A DNA stretch of 64,000 nt, from positions 2,149,242 through 2,213,241 of the forward strand of contig NC_011832.1 of NCBI RefSeq assembly GCF_000021965.1, read 5' to 3'. The stretch comes from Methanosphaerula palustris E1-9c. GTDB taxonomy: Archaea; Halobacteriota; Methanomicrobia; Methanomicrobiales; Methanospirillaceae. How positions within the stretch are numbered: the stretch's first letter is position 1; the number at the start of each line of letters is the position of its first letter. Positions 63,059-64,000 of the stretch are shown in pieces. Below the pieces are notes generated by a model that was not told where the DNA came from, made no database searches, and saw only the letters and a list, made by a program, of their open reading frames with translations. The position numbers were made by a program, and so were the translations under genes.

Positions 63059-64000
63059 AGCCAGCCGCGCCGGGAGAAGTAGACCAGCATTCCAGAGGCG
63101 ATGACGATCATCACCCCCCAGAGCACCGGATACCCCCACGGGAGGGAGAGCTCCGGCATGTACTGGAAGTTCATCCCGTACACCCCGACTAGGAAGGTGA
63201 GCGGGATGAAGATGGTGGCGATCAGCGTCAGAAACTTCATGATCTGGTTCAACCGGAAGCTGACGCTGGAGAGGTAGATATCGATCATCCCGGCGATGAT
63301 ATCCCGGAACGACTCGATCGCATCGATCATCTGGACGGTGTGATCGTAGACATCCCTGATGTAGAGGATGGTCTCCTGGTGGATGAGGGGCGAGTCCGAT
63401 CGCTCCAGCGAGGAGATCACCTCGCGGAGCGGCCAGACTGACCGGCGCATGAAGATCATATCCTTCTTGAGCTGGTGGATCGCCGAGAGGGTGGCCGGGT
63501 CGGGACGGGTCAGCAGATCGTCCTCGAGGAACTCGATCTTCTCGCCGAGGTTCTCAAGGACCACGAAGTAGTTGTCGACGATCAGATCGATCAGGGCGTA
63601 GGCGAGGTAATCGCTGGGATGGGTCCGGATCCTGCCGTCCTTTCTGATCCGGTCCCTGACCGGTTCAAAGACAGCGTCCGCCGACTCCAGAAACGTGATC
63701 AGGTAGCGCTCACCAAAGATCACACTCACCTGCTCGGCCTCCATCTCAGAGTCCACACCCCTACTGGTGATCAGCTTCATCACCATGAACAGGTAGGCGT
63801 CGAACTCCTCGAACTTGGGGCGCTGCCGGGTGTGCAGGATGTCCTCGAGGATCAGGGGATGGACCTTAAAACGCACCCCAATCTGTCGTATCAGACCGAT
63901 ATCCGAGAGACCGGTCACGTTGATCCAGGTGACCTTCATCGCAGGGTCCAGGGGGGGAAGGTCGGCAATCGAGCCGATGGTCTCCTCCTCCCAGTGCTCG
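63055..64000 (-). CDS. corA: CorA-type magnesium/cobalt transporter, 5' end outside the window
   Basis: The C-terminus has two membrane spans joined by the ion-selective loop YGMNFQYMPEL. The long stalk helix (ENLGEKIEFLEDDLLTRPDP) and the regulatory domain precede it. An internal ATG lies at 63939, but coding continues past it (EHWEEETIGSIADLPPLDPA) to the window edge, so the true start lies beyond 64000. Its stop overlaps the convergent MFS stop. Confidence 0.92.
   Translation of the reverse strand, partial: EHWEEETIGSIADLPPLDPAMKVTWINVTGLSDIGLIRQIGVRFKVHPLILEDILHTRQRPKFEEFDAYLFMVMKLITSRGVDSEMEAEQVSVIFGERYLITFLESADAVFEPVRDRIRKDGRIRTHPSDYLAYALIDLIVDNYFVVLENLGEKIEFLEDDLLTRPDPATLSAIHQLKKDMIFMRRSVWPLREVISSLERSDSPLIHQETILYIRDVYDHTVQMIDAIESFRDIIAGMIDIYLSSVSFRLNQIMKFLTLIATIFIPLTFLVGVYGMNFQYMPELSLPWGYPVLWGVMIVIASGMLVYFSRRGWL

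Noticed and set aside
1-64000. tRNA genes, integrase or attachment site
   Set aside because: I looked in the intergenic regions and found no tRNA-like cloverleaf, no tyrosine or serine recombinase, and no repeated attachment core that would define element borders.

Overview
The window comes from a methanogenic archaeon, most likely a member of Methanomicrobiales close to Methanosphaerula or Methanoregula. That placement is inferred from two methanofuran biosynthesis genes (mfnA, mfnB), an archaeal Dph2, an archaeal-type hypoxanthine phosphoribosyltransferase, a HisA/HisF-related methanogen protein, a DUF92 membrane protein and a cluster of very large secreted PKD-domain proteins. I saw no rRNA, tRNA or CRISPR array and no integrase.

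Region 1 (1 to about 22 kb) is accessory DNA, a mix of working genes and gene debris. It opens with a small conserved archaeal protein and a decayed copy of its own C-terminus, a frameshifted histidine kinase and an alpha/beta hydrolase. A replication module follows (4.6 to 8.8 kb): a small protein, a degenerate PD-(D/E)XK-fold protein and a 1033-residue primase-helicase that ends in two zinc ribbons. The 3' end of that primase gene recurs in four more decaying copies over the next 14 kb. This suggests repeated arrival and loss of related elements at one site. Between the copies lie defence-like and toxin-antitoxin genes or fragments: a DUF1156 start, a SIR2-like start, RhuM, an ApeA-like HEPN protein, half of a DUF1016 nuclease, a winged-helix/YwgA-like/MazF cassette, two EVE-domain copies (one with a clean internal deletion), a TIGR04255-unknown-HEPN operon, and an AT-rich DUF6414-like gene bracketed by two MITE-like palindromes. 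A PadR regulator with clear operators and a methyltransferase also lie here.

Region 2 (22 to 33 kb) returns to ordinary genome: an ABC-2 exporter, a TPR lipoprotein, an ArsR-type regulator overlapping an Hsp20-like gene, guaB overlapping mfnB, a HisA/HisF-like gene overlapping tmk, valS, and a DUF92 membrane protein.

Region 3 (33 to 53 kb) is a one-direction array of six large secreted proteins on the minus strand. Five end in nearly the same CBM6-like carbohydrate-binding module behind PKD domains, with beta-propeller or carboxypeptidase-regulatory-like modules in front. The sixth has NHL repeats, a cohesin-like region and a dockerin-like pair of calcium loops. An IS5-type transposase remnant and an orphan CBM6 tail lie between the fifth and sixth.

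Region 4 (53 to 64 kb) is core metabolism: a pyruvate-kinase-C-like protein, a DUF362 iron-sulfur protein, an AIM24-like protein, and a tight forward run of ppsA, mfnA, hpt, dph2, a METTL5-like methyltransferase and an MFS transporter. It ends with a convergent corA that runs off the window.
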